From positions 337,789-401,788 of the forward strand of contig CAVWDI010000029.1 of NCBI GenBank assembly GCA_963753725.1: a stretch of DNA of 64,000 nucleotides. Reading direction: 5' to 3'. The stretch is from CAVWDI01 sp963753725 (lineage in GTDB: Bacteria; Chloroflexota; Anaerolineae; Anaerolineales; UBA4823). Each line of letters starts with the position of its first letter. The stretch's first letter is position 1. The notes under the pieces are model-generated. The model was not told the DNA's origin, searched no databases, and saw nothing but the letters and a program-made list of their open reading frames with translations. Shown here one piece after another: positions 1 through 8,456 of the stretch. Position numbers and translations under genes: made by a program.

Positions 1-2
1 AG

Positions 3-1145
3 ACCCTAAGCGGCCAGAGAGTGATCATTGCCTTTGATCGCCATAAAGGCACCATTTCCGATTTTGACCAGGCCAATCAGGCTGCCCGTTCCGCAGGCAT
101 CAAGGCCAATATACTGGCAGGTTTGCTTGCGCCGCTGACCATGATCCTGAGCAATCTTAATGTAGCGATCGTTGTGGGCGTTGGCGCGCTTATGGCGATC
201 AACGGCGTTGCCGGGGTTACAGTTGGTATGATCACCGCTTTTACAGACTACTCGCGCCGCTTTGGCCATCCCTTGATGCAGCTCGCCAACCTGTTCAACA
301 GCATTGTGGCGGCTTTGGCTGGCGCTGAACGAATATTCGAGGTGATCGACACAAGACCCAAAATTGTCGATAAACCGGAGGCATTGGAATTACTGGATGT
401 CAAAGGAAGCGTGGTTTTCGAACACGTGGATTTCAGCTACCAGGCAGGTGAGCCAGTGCTCAAAGACGTATCTCTGACGGCCCAACCCGGAAGCACAATT
501 GCAATGGTAGGACCGACCGGCGCTGGTAAAACCACCATCATCAACCTGTTATCGCGCTTCTATGATATTGACGACGGCCGTATCCTTATCGACGGAAACG
601 AAATCCAGGACGTAGCCCAGGACAGCCTGCGCGGCCAGTTGGGGATTGTATTGCAGGACACTTTCCTTTTTGCGGACACGGTGATGGAGAACATCCGTTA
701 TGGACGCCTGGACGCCTCCGACGAAGATGTATTCGCGGCCGCAAAATTAGCCAATGCGGATGGATTCATCCAGCGTCTGCCTGAGGGTTACCAGACACAA
801 TTGTCCGAACGGGGCAGCAACTTGAGCCAGGGCCAGCGCCAGCTGCTGGCCATAGCCAGGGCAATCCTGGCGGATCCAAGCATTCTGATTCTTGACGAAG
901 CCACCAGCAGTGTGGACACGCGCACAGAGATGCAAATCCAAAGTGCGCTGCTCAAACTCATGGGTGGGCGCACCAGTTTTGTCATCGCCCACAGACTGAG
1001 CACCATCCGCCAGGCTGACCTGATTCTAGTGGTCGATGGTGGGCAAATCGTGGAACGGGGTACCCACAATGAACTGCTGGATGCGGCAGGCTTTTACCAC
1101 AACCTCTACACCAGCCAGTTCAAAGGCCAGGTAGTGGTCATCTAA
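3..1145 (+). CDS. ABC exporter, permease-ATPase fusion (C-terminal part)
   Basis: The reading frame is open from the first bases, so the start lies outside the window. About 380 residues remain: the last transmembrane helices of an ABC exporter domain (roughly residues 1-115) followed by a complete nucleotide-binding domain. Visible motifs are Walker A GPTGAGKTT (near base 511), the signature LSQGQRQ, Walker B ILILDEATS and the switch His in IAHRLST. The family exports lipids, peptides or drugs as a dimer of half-transporters in the inner membrane. The substrate cannot be told from this part. No gene follows in the same operon; the next one starts 155 bases on and has a different base composition. 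Confidence 0.93.
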   Translation, partial: TLSGQRVIIAFDRHKGTISDFDQANQAARSAGIKANILAGLLAPLTMILSNLNVAIVVGVGALMAINGVAGVTVGMITAFTDYSRRFGHPLMQLANLFNSIVAALAGAERIFEVIDTRPKIVDKPEALELLDVKGSVVFEHVDFSYQAGEPVLKDVSLTAQPGSTIAMVGPTGAGKTTIINLLSRFYDIDDGRILIDGNEIQDVAQDSLRGQLGIVLQDTFLFADTVMENIRYGRLDASDEDVFAAAKLANADGFIQRLPEGYQTQLSERGSNLSQGQRQLLAIARAILADPSILILDEATSSVDTRTEMQIQSALLKLMGGRTSFVIAHRLSTIRQADLILVVDGGQIVERGTHNELLDAAGFYHNLYTSQFKGQVVVI

Positions 1146-1300
1146 GAGACTTTTAAGTTGTTGAATAGATAACAGTGCTTTTGTGGTTAAAATAAACCAT
1201 TACAATGTTTGCTTTTCAACTATTTATCCCGCAAACCAAGAAGTAATTAAATTCATTTTAGAATTATTCGATAGTATATAAGCACACTTGAGGTTGAACG

Positions 1301-1846
1301 ATGAATCCCATTGTTATAGCAGTGAGTTGCAGTCCTCAACATACTTTTAGCAAACCAAATCAGCCGTTAAGAAAATTAATTGAAGGTAAAGGTGTAGAAG
1401 GAGACGTGCACGCAGGAAAAAAGGTCAAACACCGCTACCTTGTTAACATAGATTCTACGAAGCCAAATTTGCGCCAGGTACACCTAATTCAGGCTGAACT
1501 ATTCGACGAACTGAATGCAAACGGATTTTCTGTAGGTCCTGGTCAGCTAGGTGAGAATATCACAACAGTTGGAGTTGATCTACTGGCTCTACCAACTGCA
1601 ACCAAGTTGTTTATTGGCCCAGAAGCGGTGGTTGAGTTGACTGCTTTGCGCAATCCATGTTTTCAGATCGATAATTTTCAAAAAGGTATGTTGAAAGCTG
1701 TTTTATACAGGGATGAGGATGGTAATATTATCCGCAAAGCTGGAGTTATGGGTATTGTGCTGGCCGGCGGAGAAATTCGCCCCAACAATTCCATAACGAT
1801 CATACTTCCTCCTGAACCGCACCAGCAACTAGAGTATATTTGGTAA
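1301..1846 (+). CDS. MOSC domain protein
   Basis: 181 residues, about the size of a stand-alone MOSC domain (the C-terminal domain of molybdenum cofactor sulfurases, also found alone in YiiM-like proteins). Family hallmarks are GVEGDVHAG near residue 30, VGPGQLGENITT near 80 and the conserved cysteine in LRNPCFQI near 125. MOSC proteins handle sulfur or nitrogen on the molybdenum cofactor, but the substrate of this one is unknown. A GAGG ribosome site lies just upstream of the ATG. The gene and its flanks (about 1146-1900) are clearly more AT-rich than the neighbours, with many A/T-ending codons, which hints at recent acquisition. It appears to be monocistronic. Confidence 0.87.
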   Translation: MNPIVIAVSCSPQHTFSKPNQPLRKLIEGKGVEGDVHAGKKVKHRYLVNIDSTKPNLRQVHLIQAELFDELNANGFSVGPGQLGENITTVGVDLLALPTATKLFIGPEAVVELTALRNPCFQIDNFQKGMLKAVLYRDEDGNIIRKAGVMGIVLAGGEIRPNNSITIILPPEPHQQLEYIW

Positions 1847-1909
1847 TCCTACAATATGGTATTCAACTTTTCTGAATAATAAATGTACGCATGAGCCACA
1901 AGCCAGGAA

Positions 1910-3235
1910 ATGGATAACGATCTGGGTCACAAAACTCACCAGCCCCCTTCCCGCAAATTCCGCGCCCTCAGCGCATTTGTCGCCGGATTCATACTAGGCG
2001 CTCTCGCCGGCGCCCTTATAAGCGCCAGCCTGAAAGCTAATTTTCCACTCTGGCAGGGAACCTTGGCAGGCGGAGTCTTGTTCGGCGCAGGCGAACTACT
2101 CACCGACCTGGCCCGGAAACCGGGTCACATGAAACCGCTCTCGTATAGAATCCTGGTCAGCGGGTTTTTCGGCGCAGCTTTCGCAGCCCTGCTTGATTTG
2201 ATCTTCCCAGGGCTCAATATAATCGCGCTTGGGATCATTACAGGCGCCCTTGCTGGTATCTTCGGATTTCAAACCAACAAGCTACTGCTGGGCATTCTGA
2301 CCGGGCTGGCTTCCGGACTGCTTGCCTGGTATTTCCTTCCATCCATCGAATCAGCTCTTCTGGGTGCATTTGTCGTCCTGGTCTACAGGGTCCTATCCGC
2401 GCTGCTTTTTCCCGGTCAAACCCAGATGCAGTTAATGGCCGAACGCGTCCCCTCCCAGGAAATCCGATATGTTGTCCCGTTCGAAGCCAGCAGTAAATAC
2501 GTTGGGGCGGATTATTTCAAAGACCTGGCGCGCACTAAGGAAGGGTATTTCAAACGTAATGCTCCCGGTATTGGCATCGTCGAAACGATGGACAATATGC
2601 GCGGTCCAGTATTCAATCCCGGGGAAGTGCATCCGCTAATCCGTGAATTTTACGAACACACCAGCCGCTTTAAACTCAATATCCGCCCGGTATGGAAAAA
2701 TGGCGTAAAACCGCTCTTCTGGTTGTTTAAACGTTTTATCGCACAACCCATCGGACAGGCCAACTTACCGTTCAATATGCATGAATCACAGCGGGGTGTG
2801 GTCAGTTATATCGATTCGATCGGTTTTTCGTGTGACGATATCATCGATCTGCGCGGCTGGGTGCGCGCCTTCGAAGCCAGCGGTGAGGCGATATATGTCG
2901 GCGTTTACACAACATTCCAGCATCAGGGTGTTGGATATGTCAGCGTCGGGTTCCCACTGCCTGACGCCAACTTCAGCGCCACACTGCTTCCAAGCAATTT
3001 GAAAGATGGCAATTTCCAATTAAGCACCCGGGACACATCTCTGCCGTTTCCCGGACATTACCTCACAACCAGCGAAAATGGGAAACTCACCGTCCTGAAA
3101 CTCCCCAATTTCCACGAAGAAATAGAGGTGCATGTGAAGGACGGGGGCCTTCACACCGATCACCGCTTTTACCTGGCGGGCATGAATTTCCTCACCCTTT
3201 TCTACACGATGCAAAGGATAATTGAACCTGATTAA
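1910..3235 (+). CDS. Conserved membrane protein of unknown function
   Basis: 441 residues, not assigned to a family. The first ~180 residues hold about six Gly/Ala-rich hydrophobic segments (FVAGFILGALAGALI, LWQGTLAGGVLFGAG and similar). The remaining ~260 residues are soluble and mixed in character, with an aromatic stretch (GVYTTFQHQGVGYVSVG, near residue 335) and a repeated Asp/His pattern near the C-terminus. The soluble part could be a ligand-binding or enzymatic domain placed at the membrane face. There is no signal peptide apart from the first membrane helix. It stands alone between the MOSC gene and a convergent cysteine synthase. No function is proposed. Confidence 0.72.
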   Translation: MDNDLGHKTHQPPSRKFRALSAFVAGFILGALAGALISASLKANFPLWQGTLAGGVLFGAGELLTDLARKPGHMKPLSYRILVSGFFGAAFAALLDLIFPGLNIIALGIITGALAGIFGFQTNKLLLGILTGLASGLLAWYFLPSIESALLGAFVVLVYRVLSALLFPGQTQMQLMAERVPSQEIRYVVPFEASSKYVGADYFKDLARTKEGYFKRNAPGIGIVETMDNMRGPVFNPGEVHPLIREFYEHTSRFKLNIRPVWKNGVKPLFWLFKRFIAQPIGQANLPFNMHESQRGVVSYIDSIGFSCDDIIDLRGWVRAFEASGEAIYVGVYTTFQHQGVGYVSVGFPLPDANFSATLLPSNLKDGNFQLSTRDTSLPFPGHYLTTSENGKLTVLKLPNFHEEIEVHVKDGGLHTDHRFYLAGMNFLTLFYTMQRIIEPD

Positions 3236-3293
3236 AGGTCTCGTCTAAGGTTATCTTTCTAGATTTACCTCAATTACTCCCCCAACTTCTAAA

Positions 3294-3590
3294 TTATGCT
3301 CTTCTGACGCAGTAAGGAAGGGGGACTGCCCCAACAGGGGCCATAGATTCCGCCTCCAGGCATTCCTGCGGATCGCAGCATGTGTGGCAAACGCGCTTTA
3401 AAGCCCGCACGGACAGCAGTTCGATATCAGGCGTCATGTAATCGTCTTTTATTGGCTGCTCCCGCATTAGATCTGTGCTGAGATACTTTTTATTATCGTC
3501 GGAAAATACAGTAACCACGGCTGCCTCATCACCCAGGTTGTTGTGGACCATCAAGGCGCTGAAAAAAATTCGCTCCGGAAGAAATGCCAA
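3294..3590 (-). CDS. Cysteine synthase-like protein, C-terminal fragment (frameshifted)
   Basis: This frame carries the end of the PLP-dependent synthase encoded at 3529-4417. After a frameshift near 3565 the protein continues as SALMVHNNLGDEAAVVTVF and ends with a Cys-rich tail containing CHTCCDPQECLE near residue 80. Such a Cys cluster is seen at the end of some bacterial cysteine synthase-like proteins and may bind metal. The first ~10 residues of this open frame lie out of the true frame. The last ~18 residues after ECLEAE look like a loose tail. Confidence 0.7.
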   Translation of the reverse strand: MAFLPERIFFSALMVHNNLGDEAAVVTVFSDDNKKYLSTDLMREQPIKDDYMTPDIELLSVRALKRVCHTCCDPQECLEAESMAPVGAVPLPYCVRRA

Positions 3591-4215
3591 CCCCCAACCC
3601 CAACTCGGCTGCCAGCTTTTGAGCCATCAGGATTGAATCTCCATCATCCACGCCGATCACATCATCCAGATGATCCAGTTCCAGGATCGGCGGTATAAAC
3701 TCATCAGAAACACCCTGGATTTGATGGTTCCCGACCTTACATCCCGCGGTTAATGTAGGGGAGTTGGTCGGTTCCAACGGGCATAGTCTCACAGACGGAT
3801 GCTGCTCCTTCAGGTACATCCCGGTCCCCATTATCGTACCGCCAGTGCCTACTCCGGCCATAAATGCGTCCGAGTATAAGTCGTGGAACCTTAACTGCCA
3901 CCAGATCTCTGGACCAGTGGTCAGGTAGTGAGCGTCCATATTATCCTGGTTCGAAAACTGCCTGGGAAGAAACGCGCCCTCTTTAGTCTCTGCATACTGT
4001 TCTACACGCTCGATGCTGCCCACAAAGCACCCATCTTCTTTACTGACCAGGATAATTTTTGCCCCAAAACTTCTGATGAGGTTCTTACGCTCATCACTCA
4101 TCCAAACCGGCATAAAAATCGTCACCGGGTGTCCCAATGCGCGCCCGATCGCGGAAAATGCAATTCCCGTGTTGCCGCTGGTGACCTCGATAATCTCCGC
4201 CCCAGGATCAAGCAA
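3529..4215 (-). CDS. Cysteine synthase-like PLP enzyme, central part (interrupted)
   Basis: A fold-type II PLP enzyme of the cysteine synthase/cystathionine beta-synthase family, which normally joins sulfide to O-acetylserine. The substrate-binding loop TSGNTGIAF (near residue 13) and the PLP phosphate loop GTGGTIMGTG (near residue 125) are intact. The gene is broken twice. In the same frame upstream, a TAG at 4231-4233 separates it from the N-terminal part that carries the PLP lysine. Near 3565 a frameshift moves the C-terminus into another frame (3294-3590). The open frame given here begins at an internal TTG that is not the real start. It is convergent with the gene upstream. It could be a true pseudogene or carry sequence errors. 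Confidence 0.78.
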   Translation of the reverse strand: MLDPGAEIIEVTSGNTGIAFSAIGRALGHPVTIFMPVWMSDERKNLIRSFGAKIILVSKEDGCFVGSIERVEQYAETKEGAFLPRQFSNQDNMDAHYLTTGPEIWWQLRFHDLYSDAFMAGVGTGGTIMGTGMYLKEQHPSVRLCPLEPTNSPTLTAGCKVGNHQIQGVSDEFIPPILELDHLDDVIGVDDGDSILMAQKLAAELGLGVGISSGANFFQRLDGPQQPG

Positions 4216-4230
4216 AGACCTGGTATAACC

Positions 4231-4417
4231 CTATTCGATGATACGGAACGCCACGCGATCCTTGATGCTGCCGGTCATATTCAAGTGTTCAGCTTTAGCG
4301 TAAAGCTTGCGGTGTTGTCCCTGGTAAAGGAACTCAATGATCAAAAGAGGCGTGTTGCCAATCAAGCACTTCAACCCGCTGATCCTGTCCTGGATATCAT
4401 TCGCCAATTCAATACTC
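4231..4417 (-). CDS. Cysteine synthase-like PLP enzyme, N-terminal fragment ending at amber codon
   Basis: Reading from TTG at 4417, preceded by AGGAG at 7 bases, gives a start LANDIQDRISGLKCLIGNTPLL and then KAEHLNMTGSIKDRVAFRIIE before TAG (4231-4233). GNTPL and the PLP lysine context GSIKDR are family hallmarks. Translation continues in the same frame after the stop as GYTRSLLDPGAEIIEV, exactly as the family would require, so this is a point-type interruption and not an indel. Only 61 residues; it joins the fragment at 3529-4215. Confidence 0.65.
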
Positions 4418-4489
4418 CTATAACCGATATAAATATTCCCGAATTAAAATTTATTTGTCTGAAAGCGAACAGTATTGATTATCCCAGTT

Positions 4490-5824
4490 TCAATTTGACA
4501 ATTGGGATATTACAATCGAAGCGTTTTGACCACCAAAGCCAAAAGAATTAGAAAGCGCAATTTTCACAGGGGTTTGCCGGGCCTGGTTAGGTACGTAATC
4601 CAGATCGCAATCGGGATCAAAAGTTTCATAATTGATCGTAGGGTGTATCCAACCATTCTGGATACTCAACACACACACCACCGCTTCATAAGACCCAGCC
4701 GCGCCCAGCATATGCCCGACCATGGATTTTGTTGCGCTGACCGGAACTTGATACGCATAATCTCCAAATACCAATTTGAGGGCTTTCGTTTCCACGGCAT
4801 CACCAACCAGGGTGGAGGTGGCATGCGGGTTTACATAGTCAACATCCCGCGGGTTAATTCCCGCAGAAATGATTGCGCGGCTCATGGTAAGCGCCTGCGA
4901 CTCTGGCGCTGGTTCTGTCTCATGCCTGGCATCGCTCCCTACGGCATAACCCAAAATCTCAGCATAAACCCGTGCGCCGCGGGCTTTTGCGTGCGCCAGG
5001 CTCTCCAACACGAGCATCGCCGAGCCTTCGCCCGGAATTAACCCATCCCTTTCCAGATCAAATGGTCGGCTGGCTTGCTCAGGCCCATGCGTACATTGAG
5101 AAAGAGCGCCAATCCCAGAGAATCCAGCCAGCGCGACTTCGCTATTCAGGGATTTTGTCCCTCCCGCAATGACCATATCCACGTAGCCCAGCCGGATGGC
5201 ATCCGCAGCAGTCGCCAGCGACTGTGTACCGGATGCGCAGGCAGTCACAATTGTCCCGTTATAACCCGCGGAGTTAAAATCACGCGCGATGGCGAAAGCG
5301 GCCATGTTCGGCCAAACTGAGTTGAACCGGATCGGTGAAATGCGCTTGTTATCGATCAGCTTTCTCATAGCGCGTTCGGTTTCAACAATGCTATTGCCCC
5401 CAGCAGTACCAACTACCACACCTGATCTGCTGGGATCCATATCTGCAGGTTCAAGACCAGCATCCTCATACGCCATGCGGGCTGCCGCCACGGCATACTG
5501 GCTCGCTTCGGTCATGCGCCGGGCGCTTTTATGATCCATATAGTCTTTCGGATCGAAATCACTTACTTCAGACGAAAAATTACACGGGTACTGCTCCACA
5601 TTGGGTATACTGGTCATGCGCCCGACACCGCTCTTACCGGCTAGAAGGGCTTCCCAATTCTGCTCCAACGTAACGCCCAGCGTGGACACCATTCCCATAC
5701 CTGTAATAACCACCCTGCTGTTATCCGGGAGCTTATCCGGTGGAACTAACGCCTTCCCACAGAACATACAAAAATAGGCTTCTCGAGGATTTGCCCCCTG
5801 ACAATACCTACAGTCTTGATCCAT
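4490..5824 (-). CDS. fabF: Beta-ketoacyl-ACP synthase II with N-terminal zinc ribbon
   Basis: 444 residues. From about residue 35 it is a complete KAS II thiolase-fold enzyme, which condenses malonyl-ACP with an acyl-ACP in fatty acid elongation. The catalytic triad is visible: Cys in TACASGTQS (near 195), His in NPHATST (near 330) and His in KSMVGHMLGAAG (near 367). The first ~30 residues add a small ribbon with two cysteine pairs, CRYC and CMFC, that is not part of ordinary FabF. An AGGAGG site sits 5 bases before the ATG, so the extension is the natural start. It is transcribed divergently from the arsR-type gene. No acpP or other fab gene is nearby. Confidence 0.92.
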   Translation of the reverse strand: MDQDCRYCQGANPREAYFCMFCGKALVPPDKLPDNSRVVITGMGMVSTLGVTLEQNWEALLAGKSGVGRMTSIPNVEQYPCNFSSEVSDFDPKDYMDHKSARRMTEASQYAVAAARMAYEDAGLEPADMDPSRSGVVVGTAGGNSIVETERAMRKLIDNKRISPIRFNSVWPNMAAFAIARDFNSAGYNGTIVTACASGTQSLATAADAIRLGYVDMVIAGGTKSLNSEVALAGFSGIGALSQCTHGPEQASRPFDLERDGLIPGEGSAMLVLESLAHAKARGARVYAEILGYAVGSDARHETEPAPESQALTMSRAIISAGINPRDVDYVNPHATSTLVGDAVETKALKLVFGDYAYQVPVSATKSMVGHMLGAAGSYEAVVCVLSIQNGWIHPTINYETFDPDCDLDYVPNQARQTPVKIALSNSFGFGGQNASIVISQLSN

Positions 5825-5987
5825 CTAAACCTCCTGATCCGATCCAATATAAAAAATCAACAAACTGCCAAGTACCATATTATTCAATTTTGACGTTCCA
5901 ATCTTTTTCCATCAGGGCTGATTATACCCTCCAACAAACCCCATTTTAAGTATATTGACGACTTGGATGAAAACTTATTAAATACGC

Positions 5988-6016
5988 TTGACAGGCGTTA
6001 AAAGCCATGATATTGT
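5988..6016 (+). promoter_or_regulatory. Sigma-70 type promoter of the ArsR gene
   Basis: TTGACA (5988-5993), 17-base spacer, TATTGT (6011-6016). The expected start of transcription is about 35 bases before the ATG at 6060. The stretch just after the -10 box is very AT-rich, with a near-palindromic TATAAGTATATA that could serve as an autoregulatory operator. Confidence 0.7.
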
Positions 6017-6059
6017 ATAAGTATATAAGGGATTACTAATATAGTTTTGTGTAAAACTT

Positions 6060-6338
6060 ATGGACGATATAGCAGAATTGGCAGAGATGTTTAAAACCCT
6101 ATCTGACCCTACCCGGCTGAAGTTGGTCATATTGCTGGCCGAAAATAAGGGGGCTTTGTGCGTCAACGCCCTGGCCCGAAATCTGGGTGTTACGCAGTCG
6201 GCTGTTTCGCAACACCTTCGCATTCTGAGGCAAGCCGGACTTGTTAAGGGTGATCGACGCGGCTATCATGTGCATTACTCCCTCAACCAGGACATGATAG
6301 AACAATACAGGGTAAAAATTTCAGAGACACTTGTTTAG
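6060..6338 (+). CDS. ArsR-family winged-helix regulator
   Basis: 92 residues, typical for the family. It opens with MDDIAELAEMFKTLSDPTRLKLVILL, the usual first helices of ArsR/SmtB repressors, and has the recognition helix region VTQSAVSQHLRILRQAGLV (residues ~45-63) followed by the wing GDRRGYHVHYSL. There is no ELCVCDL-type cysteine box; a single Cys (LCVNAL) lies near residue 38, so metal sensing by the classical site is doubtful. Likely a homodimeric repressor of its own promoter and perhaps of the ABC transporter genes about 300 bases downstream. Confidence 0.9.
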   Translation: MDDIAELAEMFKTLSDPTRLKLVILLAENKGALCVNALARNLGVTQSAVSQHLRILRQAGLVKGDRRGYHVHYSLNQDMIEQYRVKISETLV

Positions 6339-6366
6339 GTTATTATTTTTTGTAAAAATATATTAG

Positions 6367-6403
6367 TTTATTACCATATCCTAATATATAAAACGGTAAT
6401 AAA
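6367..6403. promoter_or_regulatory. Inverted repeat, candidate operator between arsR-type and ABC genes
   Basis: A perfect 9-base inverted repeat, TTTATTACC (6367-6375) and GGTAATAAA (6395-6403), with a 19-base AT-rich spacer. It lies in the 296-base gap (6339-6634) between the regulator and the ABC transporter. The remainder of the gap holds a short AAAAGG/CCTTTT hairpin near 6458-6475, no credible ORF, and a strong GAGGAGGG ribosome site for the ATPase gene. Operator function is inferred from position and symmetry only. Confidence 0.4.
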
Positions 6404-6634
6404 TATGCACTACGAACACGAGGGCCATCAAAAACAAAAAACCATACACTTATAAAAGGTATCCCCTTTTTGAAGGAAACAACAGCCTGTCTGCAGCCAT
6501 ACACTGAATACTTGCAGCAGGGTGCATAACAGTGAACGAGTACATAGCTGCGCTAAATGGAGAAAATATTAATTACTCGCTCAAAGGGGATTAGCGTTTT
6601 CACTCTTCCCCGTATGAATTGAAGAGGAGGGAAT

Positions 6635-7531
6635 ATGTCTATAATTGAAACGACAAGGTTGACCAAACGCTACGGAAAGATCCGTGGTGTAGAGAATGTG
6701 AACTTGCGGGTAACAAAGGGTGAGGTTTTTGGTTTTCTAGGTCCCAACGGCGCCGGCAAAACAACCACGATCCGCTTGCTCCTTGATCTGATCAATCCCA
6801 CCAACGGCCAGGTTTGTCTCTTTGATCAACTGGTCGATCGCCAGAGTGTATTACTGCGTAATGAGGTGGGTTATTTACCCGGTGAACTGCGTCTCTACGA
6901 GAGAATGACCGGTCAACAAGTGCTCGACTACCTGGGTCATTTCCAGCGTAACAAGCCCCCCACGCGGCAAAAGGAATTACTGGATGCACTTACTCTTTCA
7001 ACCTCTGACCTCAAACGATCGATACGATTTTACTCGCAAGGAATGAAGCGCAAGATCGGCATCGTTCAAGCAATGCAGCATGATCCCCGTTTGCTTATCC
7101 TCGACGAACCATCGGAAGGTTTGGATCCGCTGATGCAGCAAAGTTTTTATCAACTATTGTCAGATTTTCGTGACCATGGAGGAACTGTTTTTATGTCTTC
7201 GCACATTCTTCCCGAGGTGGAGCAGGTGTGCGATCGTGTTGGCCTCATCCGTGACGGCGAGATGGTGGCGGTCGAAAATGTGGAGGAGCTGCGCCATAAA
7301 CACGTTCGTTGTCTGAGGCTTATCACAGCAGCACCGCTTGACATTCGTTCGGTGCTTGAAGAAGGGATCACCCTCCACAACCAAGAGGGCACTGAGACTA
7401 CCCTATTTGCCACCGGAGCCATAGATTTGAAAGCACTGCTTTTCAAACTCACGCAGCTTGACCTAGTTGATCTGACTTTCGAGCACGCCAAACTGGAAGA
7501 CTTTTTCCTTCAGTACTATAACAGGAAGTAA
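6635..7531 (+). CDS. ABC-2 type transporter ATP-binding protein
   Basis: 298 residues. A complete ABC ATPase: Walker A GPNGAGKTT near residue 38, signature YSQGMKRKIG near 135, Walker B LLILDEPSEGLDP near 155 and the switch His in SSHILPE. The C-terminal ~75 residues form the small accessory domain typical of drug/antibiotic (DrrA/CcmA-like) ATPases. It pairs with the permease starting 5 bases after its stop, and a strong GAGGAGGG site precedes the ATG. The pair probably exports a hydrophobic compound or acts in self-protection. Possible control by the upstream ArsR protein is inferred from context. Confidence 0.93.
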   Translation: MSIIETTRLTKRYGKIRGVENVNLRVTKGEVFGFLGPNGAGKTTTIRLLLDLINPTNGQVCLFDQLVDRQSVLLRNEVGYLPGELRLYERMTGQQVLDYLGHFQRNKPPTRQKELLDALTLSTSDLKRSIRFYSQGMKRKIGIVQAMQHDPRLLILDEPSEGLDPLMQQSFYQLLSDFRDHGGTVFMSSHILPEVEQVCDRVGLIRDGEMVAVENVEELRHKHVRCLRLITAAPLDIRSVLEEGITLHNQEGTETTLFATGAIDLKALLFKLTQLDLVDLTFEHAKLEDFFLQYYNRK

Positions 7532-7535
7532 TATC

Positions 7536-8348
7536 GTGAGCAACCAATTTTTCCACATCATTCGGAGAGGTATGCGCAGTTTGCTCGTGTATGCAGGCGC
7601 GCTATTCATCATTCAGATCGCGCTGGCTGCAGTCCTTAAGCAAGCTGGCGCTGGTCTACCCGGCGGTATGGGTATGCTGATAGATTTGCTGCCCGACGCT
7701 GTGCGAGGATTTGTGGGCAGCAGCGAACTCGACCTGCTGACCGCCAACGGTGCTCTTGCTGTGTCTTATAACCATCCTCTCACCAAGGTGGTGCTTACAG
7801 TGTTCGTGTTGAGCCTGACTGCAAATGCCATTGCGGGTGAGTTAGAGCGAGGTACGCTGGATTTACTCCTCGCCCGCCCGCTGCGCCGATATAAACTGCT
7901 GCTAGGCGATGGTATGGCATTTCTGGTGGCTGCTGTTATATTAGCCAGCAGCATGTTTTTAGGTACGGTTGCAGGAGCGATTATTGGCGGTATAAGCGGC
8001 GATGTCGAGTGGAAGAACTTCTGCTGGCTGGCGATTAATACAGCCGCGTTGGTGGTTGCTATGGGCGGATTAGGATATCTGTCCTCGACAATAGCTAAAC
8101 GCGGCAGTCAAGCCGCTGGATGGGCAGGTGCTCTCATCGCTGGCATGTTCTTCCTCGATTGGTTTGCCACCATGTGGGATAAGGTAAAACCCTTCACCCC
8201 CATCAGCCTTTTCCATTATTACCAACCAAGTCAGATCATCAGCGGTACGCCAAATTGGTGGGCGAACATCACGGTGCTGCTGGTGGTGGCGATAGTGGCA
8301 TTTTTGGCGGCTGTTTTCATCTTTGAGCACCGGGATTTGACTCATTAA
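7536..8348 (+). CDS. ABC-2 type transporter permease
   Basis: 270 residues with about six hydrophobic segments, the layout of ABC-2 permeases. The start is GTG at 7536, immediately after the ATPase stop, so the two genes are almost certainly co-translated. A conserved cytoplasmic stretch GELERGTLDLLLARPLRRY near residue 100 follows the second membrane segment and is typical of NatB/DrrB-like permeases. It forms the membrane half of the exporter encoded with the preceding gene. The substrate is unknown. Confidence 0.9.
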   Translation: MSNQFFHIIRRGMRSLLVYAGALFIIQIALAAVLKQAGAGLPGGMGMLIDLLPDAVRGFVGSSELDLLTANGALAVSYNHPLTKVVLTVFVLSLTANAIAGELERGTLDLLLARPLRRYKLLLGDGMAFLVAAVILASSMFLGTVAGAIIGGISGDVEWKNFCWLAINTAALVVAMGGLGYLSSTIAKRGSQAAGWAGALIAGMFFLDWFATMWDKVKPFTPISLFHYYQPSQIISGTPNWWANITVLLVVAIVAFLAAVFIFEHRDLTH

Positions 8349-8456
8349 TCAGGATAAGATCCCAGAAAAATGGACAATAAGTTCAAGCCAGACCGTGAAT
8401 ATACTGCCGCTGACCCACGATCTAACTATGCCAGGCACTCGATCGTTCTTTAAATT

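Noticed and set aside
3928..4551. 207-residue open frame on the plus strand
   Set aside because: It is antisense to the cysteine synthase-like and fabF genes, has no ribosome site and shows no domain; the opposite strand carries clear catalytic motifs.
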